Positions 10,892 to 18,853 of a stretch of 51,728 nt of DNA are shown here, piece after piece. Below the pieces are notes generated by a model. It did no database searches, was not told where the DNA came from, and saw only the letters and a program-made list of their open reading frames with translations. The translations under genes were made by a program, and so were the position numbers. Each line of letters begins with the position of its first letter. Position 1 is the first letter of the stretch. Origin of the DNA: Acidobacteriota bacterium (GTDB lineage: Bacteria; Acidobacteriota; Polarisedimenticolia; SMYD01); assembly GCA_004356015.1 (NCBI GenBank), contig SMYD01000008.1:1-51728 (forward strand). Reading direction: 5' to 3'.

Positions 10892-11586
10892 GCCTGCTTG
10901 CCACGACCCAGGGTCTGCTTGAACGAACCTACGCCACTGTGTCGGGAGTAGGTGACCTGGGGCGGTTTGTCATCGGGGATATGGGTTATCGCCGTCTCCT
11001 GCGCGACCACGATCCCATCCAGGTGGTGAATACCGGCGTCCAGGCGCATGTCTCCCATGCCGGCACGGGCGACACTCCACGTGTCCTGGTCCGGCAGTGG
11101 CACCAGGGCGCGGCCCTGTCCATTTATTTCCCCGATGCCCTCATTGCCCGCCTCGAATCACGTCCGCCCACGGCCGTTCTTGATGATGGCAACGTGGACG
11201 ACTTCGCCGATTTCGTGGAGGAGATTGACCACTTCCTGGTGCTCTACGACGGCATCTGCCGGGGTCGTGAAATGCACCTGCTGGCCCTGGAAACCCGTGC
11301 CAACATCAGCAAGGCCCTGGTGGTCTCCCATTTCCTGGGGAGGTTGTCCGGGCGCCGCCGGCTGGGTCCCGATCAGCGTCAGTGGGTGCGCTACCACCTC
11401 TTCAGCAAGAAGCGGTTCAACGACCCCGACCCCGTGGTGCGTCGCCGCTACAGAGATGCCCGGCGCTTCGCCCTGCGCCTTCTGGAGCGTCTGGAGGGGC
11501 TGTCCGCACGCCAGCGCATCCGGGAGTTGCGGCGCTGGAACAGTCTGCCCGCGCAGGAAAAGATGCGGGAACTGGCCGCGAACTGA
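10888..11586 (+). CDS. Uncharacterised protein translationally coupled to the AAA+ ATPase
   Basis: 232 aa; GTG start overlaps the upstream stop (GTGA). No family recognised. Confidence 0.7.
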   Translation: MSLLATTQGLLERTYATVSGVGDLGRFVIGDMGYRRLLRDHDPIQVVNTGVQAHVSHAGTGDTPRVLVRQWHQGAALSIYFPDALIARLESRPPTAVLDDGNVDDFADFVEEIDHFLVLYDGICRGREMHLLALETRANISKALVVSHFLGRLSGRRRLGPDQRQWVRYHLFSKKRFNDPDPVVRRRYRDARRFALRLLERLEGLSARQRIRELRRWNSLPAQEKMRELAAN

Positions 11587-11616
11587 CGCCCGGCGAGGGT
11601 TCTCTCCCGGCTTCCC

Positions 11617-13206
11617 TCAGCGGGGGAGAGCTGCAGCGGCGCCACCGGCCGGGTGATCCGCCAGCATGGCCAGCTCGCGAGCCTGGGGAAACAGGGTCAG
11701 GGCTTTTTGCACCTGGGCGTCATACTCGTTGCGGACGCGGTTGCTCCAGACCAGCCCGTAACGGGCCGAGAGGACTTCCGAGCGCACGAACATACTGATG
11801 TTGCGCCGGTCCACCTGAAGCTCCGACTCCTCGAAGGGAATCTCTTCATCCAGGAGGAGCTGGCGGAATTCCTCGAGCACCTGGTCGGTCATCTGGAAAT
11901 CTTCGGGGACCTCGGGGTGTCGTGAAAGGTAGGCCACCGCGAAGCGGAAGAAGGCCGAGGTACGGTACATGCGGGTGATGAAGGTGGACGGCTCCTCCAG
12001 CTTGACTTCGGTATCCGGGGCGATACCCCCACCGCCATAGACGGTGCGGCCACCATCCGTGAAGCGGCGTGTGCTCTGGTCGAATGAAGGTTCGTAATTC
12101 TCGTCGGTCCGGTAGGCGACGTAATCTTCCAGGTCGTCATAATCGCGCTGGATCAGACGCCCTGAAGGGGTGTAGTACTTGGCCGTGGTGAGGGCCAGGG
12201 CGTTGCTGTGGGAGAGGGGGTACACGGATTGGACCAGTCCCTTGCCCCAGGTGGTCTCACCGACGATGAGGCCCCTGTCGTGATCCTGGATGGCGCCGGC
12301 GACGATCTCGGAGGCAGAGGCCGAACCGCGGTTCACCAGCACCACCAAGGGCAGGTCCGGGTAGGAGGCATCTTCGTTGGCGTAATAGTCCTTGTTGGAC
12401 CCCTTGATGCGTCCCCTTGTATAGACCAGTTTCTTGCCACGCTCCAGGAAGGTGCCCGAGACGCTCACGGCCTGATCCAGAAGGCCGCCGGGATTGCCTC
12501 GCAGATCCAGGATCAGCCGCTTCATTCCCTGGCGATCCAGTTTTTCCAGAGCGGCGTGCAGTTCCTTGCTGGTGGTCTGGGTGAAGTTGCGAATCTTGAT
12601 ATAGCCGGTATCCGGTTCAATCATGTAAGGACTGACCACACTGTCGGTGGGGATGGTGTCCCGGGTCACCTCGAACTCGAGTTGCTCTGTAAAACCGGGC
12701 CGGGTCACGGTGATATTGACCGAGGTGCCCTTGGGGCCACGCAGGAGATCGACGGCTTCCGATGAAGTCATGCCATCGGTCGTGGTGCCGTTGATGCGTG
12801 CGATGATGTCGCCGGCGCGAATGCCCAGCCGCGCGGCCGGAGTCCCGTCGATGGGACTGATCACGGTCAGAGGCCGGTCACGCCCCAGTTTTTGAATGAC
12901 GATTCCGAGACCGGTGAATGAGCCGCGCTGTTCTTCCCGCATGGAGCGGAACGCCTTGAGGTTGAGATAATGGGAGTGGGGGTCAAGGGTGCGCAGCATG
13001 CCGTTGATAGCCCCCTCCACCAGTTGATCCGGTTTGGTCTCTTCATAGTAATTGTCCTGGACCACCTGCAGGATGGTGGCGAATGAGCGGACAAACGTCT
13101 CATTTTCCCATGTATCGGCTTGAACCCGGCTGGACAGAGCCACACCGGCCAGCGAGCCGGCAACCAGAAGAACGGCTGCCACGGAAGGAAGAGATTTGAG
13201 CCGCAT
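11617..13206 (-). CDS. S41-family carboxy-terminal processing protease (CtpA-like) with PDZ domain
   Basis: Signal MRLKSLPSVAAVLLVAGSLAG; PDZ SFTGLGIVIQK...ISPIDGTPAARLGIRAGDIIARING; catalytic-region motifs RGNPGGLLDQAV, VNRGSASASEIVAGAIQDHDRG, GETTWGKGLVQSV. Confidence 0.95.
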   Translation of the reverse strand: MRLKSLPSVAAVLLVAGSLAGVALSSRVQADTWENETFVRSFATILQVVQDNYYEETKPDQLVEGAINGMLRTLDPHSHYLNLKAFRSMREEQRGSFTGLGIVIQKLGRDRPLTVISPIDGTPAARLGIRAGDIIARINGTTTDGMTSSEAVDLLRGPKGTSVNITVTRPGFTEQLEFEVTRDTIPTDSVVSPYMIEPDTGYIKIRNFTQTTSKELHAALEKLDRQGMKRLILDLRGNPGGLLDQAVSVSGTFLERGKKLVYTRGRIKGSNKDYYANEDASYPDLPLVVLVNRGSASASEIVAGAIQDHDRGLIVGETTWGKGLVQSVYPLSHSNALALTTAKYYTPSGRLIQRDYDDLEDYVAYRTDENYEPSFDQSTRRFTDGGRTVYGGGGIAPDTEVKLEEPSTFITRMYRTSAFFRFAVAYLSRHPEVPEDFQMTDQVLEEFRQLLLDEEIPFEESELQVDRRNISMFVRSEVLSARYGLVWSNRVRNEYDAQVQKALTLFPQARELAMLADHPAGGAAAALPR

Positions 13207-13255
13207 GCACCCTCCATACCGATGGACAAGAGATGAAACAATCGATTTCGTCTCA

Positions 13256-13284
13256 AATATACCGTGGGTCCTCACGCGAGTAAA
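13256..13284 (-). promoter_or_regulatory. Candidate promoter for the S41 protease gene
   Basis: Minus strand TTTACT-N17-TATATT, about 50 bp upstream of the start at 13206. Confidence 0.5.
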
Positions 13285-13385
13285 GGTCGAATCCTCTACC
13301 ATTACAGTAATTTACATGGGCAGGGCGTTCCTTGACCTCGCTGCCGGGGCTGGCCTACCCTAACCTCAGGGTTCTCGGCATCCCC

Positions 13386-13751
13386 ATGGAGGAAAGCTTG
13401 TTCGGCCCCATCGGCGGCCCGGAAATGGTCGTCATCCTCATTGTCGCCCTTCTGATCTTCGGTCCGCGCCGGTTGCCGGATCTTGCCCGCAGCCTGGGCA
13501 AGGGACTCTCCGAGTTGCGGCGGACTTCCATGGATCTGCGTCGCACTCTGGAGCGGGAGATCCACCAGGAGGAGAGGGACAGGAAGCCGCCCGTCCTGCC
13601 CTCGGCAGAGTCGGTGGCCTCCCGGCCCGACGGCAGCGTGCCCCGTGAGGACCGGGCCGCCCCCCCGGAGCAGCCCGATCCGCCCGCCTCCGCTCCCGGC
13701 GACCAGGAGGGAGCGGCAGAGGACGAAGACTCCCCGCGCGAAGACCACTAG
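13386..13751 (+). CDS. Sec-independent translocase TatA/TatB-type protein
   Basis: MEESLFGPIGGPEMVVILIVALLIFGPRRLPDLARSLGKGLSELRRTSMDLRRTL: Tat TM helix, FGPRRLP hinge and amphipathic helix, then an acidic/proline tail. Confidence 0.9.
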   Translation: MEESLFGPIGGPEMVVILIVALLIFGPRRLPDLARSLGKGLSELRRTSMDLRRTLEREIHQEERDRKPPVLPSAESVASRPDGSVPREDRAAPPEQPDPPASAPGDQEGAAEDEDSPREDH

Positions 13752-13783
13752 CCCCCAGCCCTTCAGGAGAGACTTCCCGGCTC

Positions 13784-14581
13784 ATGGCCGCCTCCCGTCC
13801 CGATCCCAACAAAATGAACTTCCTGGAGCATCTTGATGAGCTCCGGAGACGCCTGTTCATCATGGTGGTGTCTGTGGCCGTTGGCTTTGGCGGCGGCTGG
13901 CTGGTGCATAACGAGGTTCTGCGCATCCTCATGGCCCCGGTGCAGGCCAATCTTCCGGAAGGTCTGAAACCTGTCTTCACCACCCTGACCGAACCGTTCA
14001 TGCTGGCCATGAAGGTGTCGTTCTTCGTGGGCCTCATCGCGGTCCTGCCGGTCCTGGTCCTGCAAATCTGGTTGTTCATCTCGCCGGGATTGTTCCCCAA
14101 CGAGCGGCGCTACGCCGTGCCGTTCATTTTTTTCGGGTCGGGGTTTTTCTTCCTCGGCTGCTGGTTCGGATACGCGGTGGTCTTTCCCTATGCCGCTCGC
14201 TTCCTCATCGGCTTCGCCGGCGACCAGTTCGCTCCCATGCTGACCATCTCACGCATCTTCGGGTTCGAGATGCGCCTGATTCTCTCCATGGGCGCGGTCT
14301 TCCAGATGCCGGTCTTCATCTTCCTTCTGGCACGCCTCGGTCTCGTGTCCGCCGGCTTCCTCTGGCGCAACATCAAGTACGCCGTTCTCATCATCTGCAT
14401 CCTGGCGGCGATTCTCACCCCGACACCCGATGCCGTCACCATGGCGCTTGTGGCCGGTCCCATGCTGGGGCTGTACGTGCTGGGGATTCTGGTGGCACTG
14501 GTCTTTGGACGCCGCTCCAAGCCGACCGAGGATGCGGAGAACTCCGATGATGATGAGGGGGAGGAGGATGGTTCCTCATGA
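13784..14581 (+). CDS. tatC: Sec-independent translocase TatC
   Basis: 265 aa; MNFLEHLDELRRRLFIMVVSVAVGF, LPVLVLQIWLFISPGLFPNERRYAVPF, ILTPTPDAVTMALVAGPML. Confidence 0.97.
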   Translation: MAASRPDPNKMNFLEHLDELRRRLFIMVVSVAVGFGGGWLVHNEVLRILMAPVQANLPEGLKPVFTTLTEPFMLAMKVSFFVGLIAVLPVLVLQIWLFISPGLFPNERRYAVPFIFFGSGFFFLGCWFGYAVVFPYAARFLIGFAGDQFAPMLTISRIFGFEMRLILSMGAVFQMPVFIFLLARLGLVSAGFLWRNIKYAVLIICILAAILTPTPDAVTMALVAGPMLGLYVLGILVALVFGRRSKPTEDAENSDDDEGEEDGSS

Positions 14582-15378
14582 CCCATAGCCGGCCCGGATC
14601 CGGGCGGCAGCCGGGAGATCTCCCGGTGAGCGCCATCCTGACCACAAAAAATGAAGAAGAGAATGTCGTTCCCTGCCTGGCCACGGTGCAGTGGGCGGCG
14701 GAAGTGATCGTGGTGGACTCGGGCAGTACCGATGCCACCCTCATGCGGGCGGCGCCCCTGGCTGACAGGGTTCTGCAGCATGAATACGTTTCTGCCGCCC
14801 GCCAGAAGAACTGGATCATTCCTCAGGCCCGTTACCCGTGGGTCCTCATCATCGATGCCGATGAGCGGGTCACGCCCGAGCTCGAGGCCGATATCCGGAG
14901 GGTCATGACCGAAGGCCCTGAGCATCGCGGCTACTGGATCTACCGGCGCAACACTTTCTTCGGGCGGGAAATCCGTCATGGGGGCTGGCAGAGGGACCGG
15001 GTGATCCGGCTCTTTGCCCGGGATCACGGCCGATATCCGGATCTCAGGGTGCATGCCGAGTTGGAAGTGGACGGCAGCGTGGGCGTCCTGAAGGGCCGCT
15101 TTCTGCATCACACCATCCGGTCTCTGCTGGGCTACTGGGCGAAGATGGAGCGCTACTCCGCATGGTGGGCGGAGGGAAAAGCCGCGGCCGGGCAGAGGGC
15201 TTCCACCTGGACCGTTTTCTTTCACACCTTCAGCCGGTTCGGCAAGATGTACATCATCCGGGGCGGTTTTCTGGACGGCCGTCATGGCCTCCTGGTGGCG
15301 ATCCTGGCCAGCTTCTCGGTGTTCCAGAAGTACGCCAACCTCTGGGAACTGAGCCGCTCCAAAGTGGACCCTGAGTGA
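14578..15378 (+). CDS. Family 2 glycosyltransferase (LPS core WaaE/KdtX-like)
   Basis: VSAILTTKNEEENVVPCLATVQWAAEVIVVDSGSTDAT...WVLIIDADERVTPEL; ATGA overlap with tatC. Confidence 0.88.
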   Translation: MTHSRPGSGRQPGDLPVSAILTTKNEEENVVPCLATVQWAAEVIVVDSGSTDATLMRAAPLADRVLQHEYVSAARQKNWIIPQARYPWVLIIDADERVTPELEADIRRVMTEGPEHRGYWIYRRNTFFGREIRHGGWQRDRVIRLFARDHGRYPDLRVHAELEVDGSVGVLKGRFLHHTIRSLLGYWAKMERYSAWWAEGKAAAGQRASTWTVFFHTFSRFGKMYIIRGGFLDGRHGLLVAILASFSVFQKYANLWELSRSKVDPE

Positions 15379-15379
15379 C

Positions 15380-17386
15380 ATGTCGCCCGGTGACGCCCTG
15401 CGAGTTCTGCATCTGGATGACGGCCGCGGCTGGCGAGGTGGCCAGCAGCAGGTGTCCTTCCTGCTCCGCGAGCAGGCCCGCGCCGGCCACCTGCCAGTGC
15501 TGGTCTGCCCCCCCGGGCAACCGCTGGGGCGCTGGGCCCGGGAGTCCGGGATCGAGGTCCATGAGGGTCCGCTGGCCGGTGGGTTGAGTCCGGGTGCCAT
15601 CATCGCGGTGCGGCGAGCTGTGGCCAGGATACGGCCGCACATCGTGCACGCCCACACTTCCGGTGCCCATTCCCTGGCCCTGCTGGCAGTTCGGGGGAGG
15701 GGGCGGCCTCTGCGCGTGGTGACCCGCCGCCTGGCCCGTGTACCCGGAAGGTCGCCTGTGGCACGCTGGAAATACGGTGAGGCCGTGGATCTCTTCATCG
15801 CCGTCTCACGGGCCGTGCGCCGCGACCTGGTGGCCGGAGGGGTGCGACCTCAGAGGATCGTGGTGGCGTTCTCGGCCATCGATCCTGCACGGTTCACGGA
15901 TCCGCCATCCCGCCAGATCGCGCTGGCCGCCCTGGGGCTGCCGCCTGAAGCGCGTGTGATCGGCACTCTGGGCAGCCTGGTCCGACAGAAGAGCCAATGC
16001 GATCTGGTGTCGGCCTTCGGCCTGCTGGCGCCGGGGCACCCGCGCCTGCACCTGGTGATCCTGGGTGAGGGCCCCCTGCGCGCGGATCTGGAAGCGCAGG
16101 TGATCCGGCTGGGTCTCAGGGGCCGGGTCCACCTGCCCGGATTCCGGGACGATGCTGGTGATCTGCTGCCCCACTGGGATCTGGCCGCTCTGCCCTCGCT
16201 GTACGAGGGGATGCCCAACGCCGTGCTGGATGCCCTGGCTGCCGGCGTGCCGGTGGTGGCCACGCCGGCCGGTGGCGCGGCCGAGGTCCTCATGCCCCGG
16301 GCCGGCCGCATGGTCCCGTTCCACGCGCCGGCGCGCCTTGCAGGCGCCATGGACTGGATTCTGGAACATCCCGGGGCTGGTCGGGAGATGGCCCGGGAGG
16401 GGAGGCGGAGGGTGCTGGCGAGGCATGTTCCTGAAGTCATGGCCGCCTCGGTGGAAGAGGGATACCGGCGGGCGCTGGCCCGGCGTCTGCGGGGTGGCGG
16501 CCGCCATGGTGCAAGCGTGCAGGTCGGCCGGGTGCGCGTATGGGGGCGGGACAGCGCCGTGCGCGCCGATCTGGTGCGGCGGGCCGCCGGCCATGAGGGC
16601 CTACCGGCGGCGGGCCTGTCTCCCGGCGGCCACGGAAGCGGCGGCCGGGCGCCGGTCTTGCGCACCTCTCTGGGCGGGTGCCGTGTGGTGCTCAAGATGC
16701 ACCGCCGAGGCGGGCTGCCTGGAACGTTGAGCCGCTTTCTGCCCGGCGACGCCGCCGGTCTCTTTGCCGGCCCCGGCAAGGCGCGTCGCGCGGAGGAGGT
16801 TGCCACAGGATTCCGGGCCCGGGGCGGTGTGGCGCCCGAACCGGTGGGCTGGCTGGCGGTTCGCCGCGGCCTCATGTGCCGGGTCTATGCCGCCGCTGTG
16901 GAGCTGGTCGACGCCGGCACCCTGGACCAGGTGCTGGCGGAAAGTTCCGTGCGCCGACGAGCGCAGTTGCTGTGCGCCCTGGGGAAGGCGCTGGCGCGTT
17001 GGCACCACGCCGGCCTGGTGCATCGTGATCTCAACGCCGGGAATCTGCTGCTGGTCGCTCCGGGGGGACGCACGCCCCGGGCCGAGGACTTTGCCGTGAT
17101 CGATCTGGAGAGCGCGCGCCTTCGCCGGCGCCTGTCCCGGCGGGCGAGGGCGGCGGCCCTGGCCCGCCTGGAGCGCTCCCTCCTCAAGGTGATGGGGAAG
17201 GCGGCCCCTGGATGGCGGGAAGGGCTGCGGGTGCTGGGCGCCTACGGGATGGAGTGGGCTCTGCTGGAGGCAAGGCCGCCCCATGAAGCCGCATCTCTTG
17301 TGCGAGGACTGCTGAAGCCGCTGGCCCGCCATCGCCGCCTGCACAGGTGTCACGGCCTTCTGACCTCTAATCCGAAGAGGGGTTGA
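15380..17386 (+). CDS. GT4 glycosyltransferase fused to a C-terminal Kdo/LPS-kinase-like domain
   Basis: N-terminal half: GWRGGQQQVSFLLREQARAGH...LGSLVRQKSQCDLVSAF...LPSLYEGMPNAVLDALAAGVPVVATPAGGAAEV. C-terminal half: GLVHRDLNAGNLLLV...FAVIDLESARL, protein-kinase-like catalytic motifs. Confidence 0.85.
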   Translation: MSPGDALRVLHLDDGRGWRGGQQQVSFLLREQARAGHLPVLVCPPGQPLGRWARESGIEVHEGPLAGGLSPGAIIAVRRAVARIRPHIVHAHTSGAHSLALLAVRGRGRPLRVVTRRLARVPGRSPVARWKYGEAVDLFIAVSRAVRRDLVAGGVRPQRIVVAFSAIDPARFTDPPSRQIALAALGLPPEARVIGTLGSLVRQKSQCDLVSAFGLLAPGHPRLHLVILGEGPLRADLEAQVIRLGLRGRVHLPGFRDDAGDLLPHWDLAALPSLYEGMPNAVLDALAAGVPVVATPAGGAAEVLMPRAGRMVPFHAPARLAGAMDWILEHPGAGREMAREGRRRVLARHVPEVMAASVEEGYRRALARRLRGGGRHGASVQVGRVRVWGRDSAVRADLVRRAAGHEGLPAAGLSPGGHGSGGRAPVLRTSLGGCRVVLKMHRRGGLPGTLSRFLPGDAAGLFAGPGKARRAEEVATGFRARGGVAPEPVGWLAVRRGLMCRVYAAAVELVDAGTLDQVLAESSVRRRAQLLCALGKALARWHHAGLVHRDLNAGNLLLVAPGGRTPRAEDFAVIDLESARLRRRLSRRARAAALARLERSLLKVMGKAAPGWREGLRVLGAYGMEWALLEARPPHEAASLVRGLLKPLARHRRLHRCHGLLTSNPKRG

Positions 17387-18443
17387 CCCCGGCGAGAATC
17401 TCGCGCGCGGCCGCGATCACCGCCTCCGGCTTGATGGCAGCCATGAGGGATGGATCCCGTCCTCCGGCCAGACGCTGGGCTGTGGTGACTGCGACCTGGC
17501 GGTGACCCGGTCCCCAGGGGGCGTTGACCACAGGGTCGGTGGCGCCATAGAGGGCCACCACCGGCGTGCCCACCAGCCAGGCCAGGTGCATGGGGCCCGA
17601 ATCGTTGCCGATGAAGAGGTCGGCGGTACGCAACAGCTCGGCCAGGAGGAGCAGGGAGGTCGCCGGGAGCAGGTGCACTCCACCTCCGGCGTGCCCTGCC
17701 ACCTCCCGGGCCAGTCCCTCCTCGCCGGGCCCCCAGGCGATCTGGACCGTGGCGCCACCTGCGGCCAGGCTGGCGGCCGCGGCGGCGAACATGCGGGGTG
17801 GCCATCGCTTGTAGCCCTGCCGGTTGCTGGCACCTGGAGATATCAGGATGCGAACGCGGCCAGGCTTGGCGGCCCAGAGAGATTCGGCCAGCGCGGCTGC
17901 GCCGGCCTGCCGGGGCAGCTCCGCCGCCGCCAGGGAGGGGTCGGCTGCCAGCGGCGCCAGCAGCGACAGAGCTTTTTCGACCCGCGACTGGCGGGCCGGG
18001 ACCGGTGTCACATGATGGGTGGCGGCCCCGGGGATGTATTCGCGGGCGACACCGCGGGCGAAGCCGATGCGCAGGGGGGCGCCCGAAAGGCGCATGAGGA
18101 GTGCCGACTTGTACGTTCCCTGGGCATCAAGAACCACCTGGGGTCGCCAGCGCCGGATCGTCGCCAGGGTGGTGCGCAGCCGGCTGCCCGCCCTGAGGAG
18201 GTGCCCCGATTTCAGGCTGCGGGTCAGATCCTGGCGCGGAAATTCCAGCACTTCGTCCACCAGGGGCTGGACCTCCACCACCGGTCTTTGACCCGGTTCG
18301 CAGAGCCAGCCGAGGCGGGCAGCTGGAAAACGCGCCCGCAGGGGCGGGAGCAGCGGCAGGGTCCTGATGACGTCACCCAGAGCCGAAAGGCGGATGATGA
18401 GGATGCTGGCGGGGGAGAAGCCGGAATGCGCGGGATCGGCCAC
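17367..18443 (-). CDS. GT9 ADP-heptose:LPS heptosyltransferase-like protein
   Basis: ILIIRLSALGDVIRTLPLLPPLRARFPAARLGWLCEP...LFIGNDSGPMHLAWLVGTPVVALYGATDP. Confidence 0.9.
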   Translation of the reverse strand: MADPAHSGFSPASILIIRLSALGDVIRTLPLLPPLRARFPAARLGWLCEPGQRPVVEVQPLVDEVLEFPRQDLTRSLKSGHLLRAGSRLRTTLATIRRWRPQVVLDAQGTYKSALLMRLSGAPLRIGFARGVAREYIPGAATHHVTPVPARQSRVEKALSLLAPLAADPSLAAAELPRQAGAAALAESLWAAKPGRVRILISPGASNRQGYKRWPPRMFAAAAASLAAGGATVQIAWGPGEEGLAREVAGHAGGGVHLLPATSLLLLAELLRTADLFIGNDSGPMHLAWLVGTPVVALYGATDPVVNAPWGPGHRQVAVTTAQRLAGGRDPSLMAAIKPEAVIAAAREILAGVNPSSD

Positions 18444-18480
18444 GCCTGGATGCTACCAGAGGATCGAGCAGCGGGCGGCG

Positions 18481-18510
18481 TTGACATGTGAGGGGGGGGC
18501 AACGTAGGAT
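18481..18510 (+). promoter_or_regulatory. Candidate promoter with a G8 tract in the spacer
   Basis: TTGACA-N18-TAGGAT upstream of the Trm112-like gene; the spacer holds GGGGGGGG at 18492-18499. Confidence 0.5.
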
Positions 18511-18531
18511 TGCGCCGCTTATTCTCAGGCA

Positions 18532-18720
18532 ATGGAGGGATGTGTGGGCATCGATCCGAAGCTCCTGGAGATCCTGGCCTGCCCGGTCTGTAAGACGCCG
18601 GTCAAGCTCGAAGAGAACGGTGAGGCTCTTTTCTGCACTCAGTGCCGTCGCCTCTATCCGATTCGCGATGATATCCCGGTCATGCTGGTGGAAGAAGCTC
18701 GTATCAAAGAAGATAAGTAA
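18532..18720 (+). CDS. Trm112/YcaR-like small zinc-ribbon protein
   Basis: 62 aa; IDPKLLEILACPVCKTPVKLEENGEALFCTQCRRLYPIRDDIPVMLVEEA. Confidence 0.9.
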   Translation: MEGCVGIDPKLLEILACPVCKTPVKLEENGEALFCTQCRRLYPIRDDIPVMLVEEARIKEDK

Positions 18721-18776
18721 CCACCCTACCCTGCGGGGAGGGCGCAGCAGATCCGGCCTTGAATCGCGGTCCGTGG

Positions 18777-18805
18777 TTGTCACGACGGGATCCGGTCGGT
18801 AGAAT
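18777..18805 (+). promoter_or_regulatory. Candidate sigma70-type promoter for the OmpA/TSP3 gene
   Basis: TTGTCA-N17-TAGAAT, about 50 bp upstream of ATG 18854. Confidence 0.65.
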
Positions 18806-18853
18806 GATGGCTTCCCGGTGACAATTCCGCTCGGCAAGGACGGAGGCTGGAGC

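Noticed and set aside
13301-13311. ATTACAGTAAT short inverted repeat between ctpA and tatA/B
   Set aside because: Too short and single-copy to call an operator without a matching regulator.
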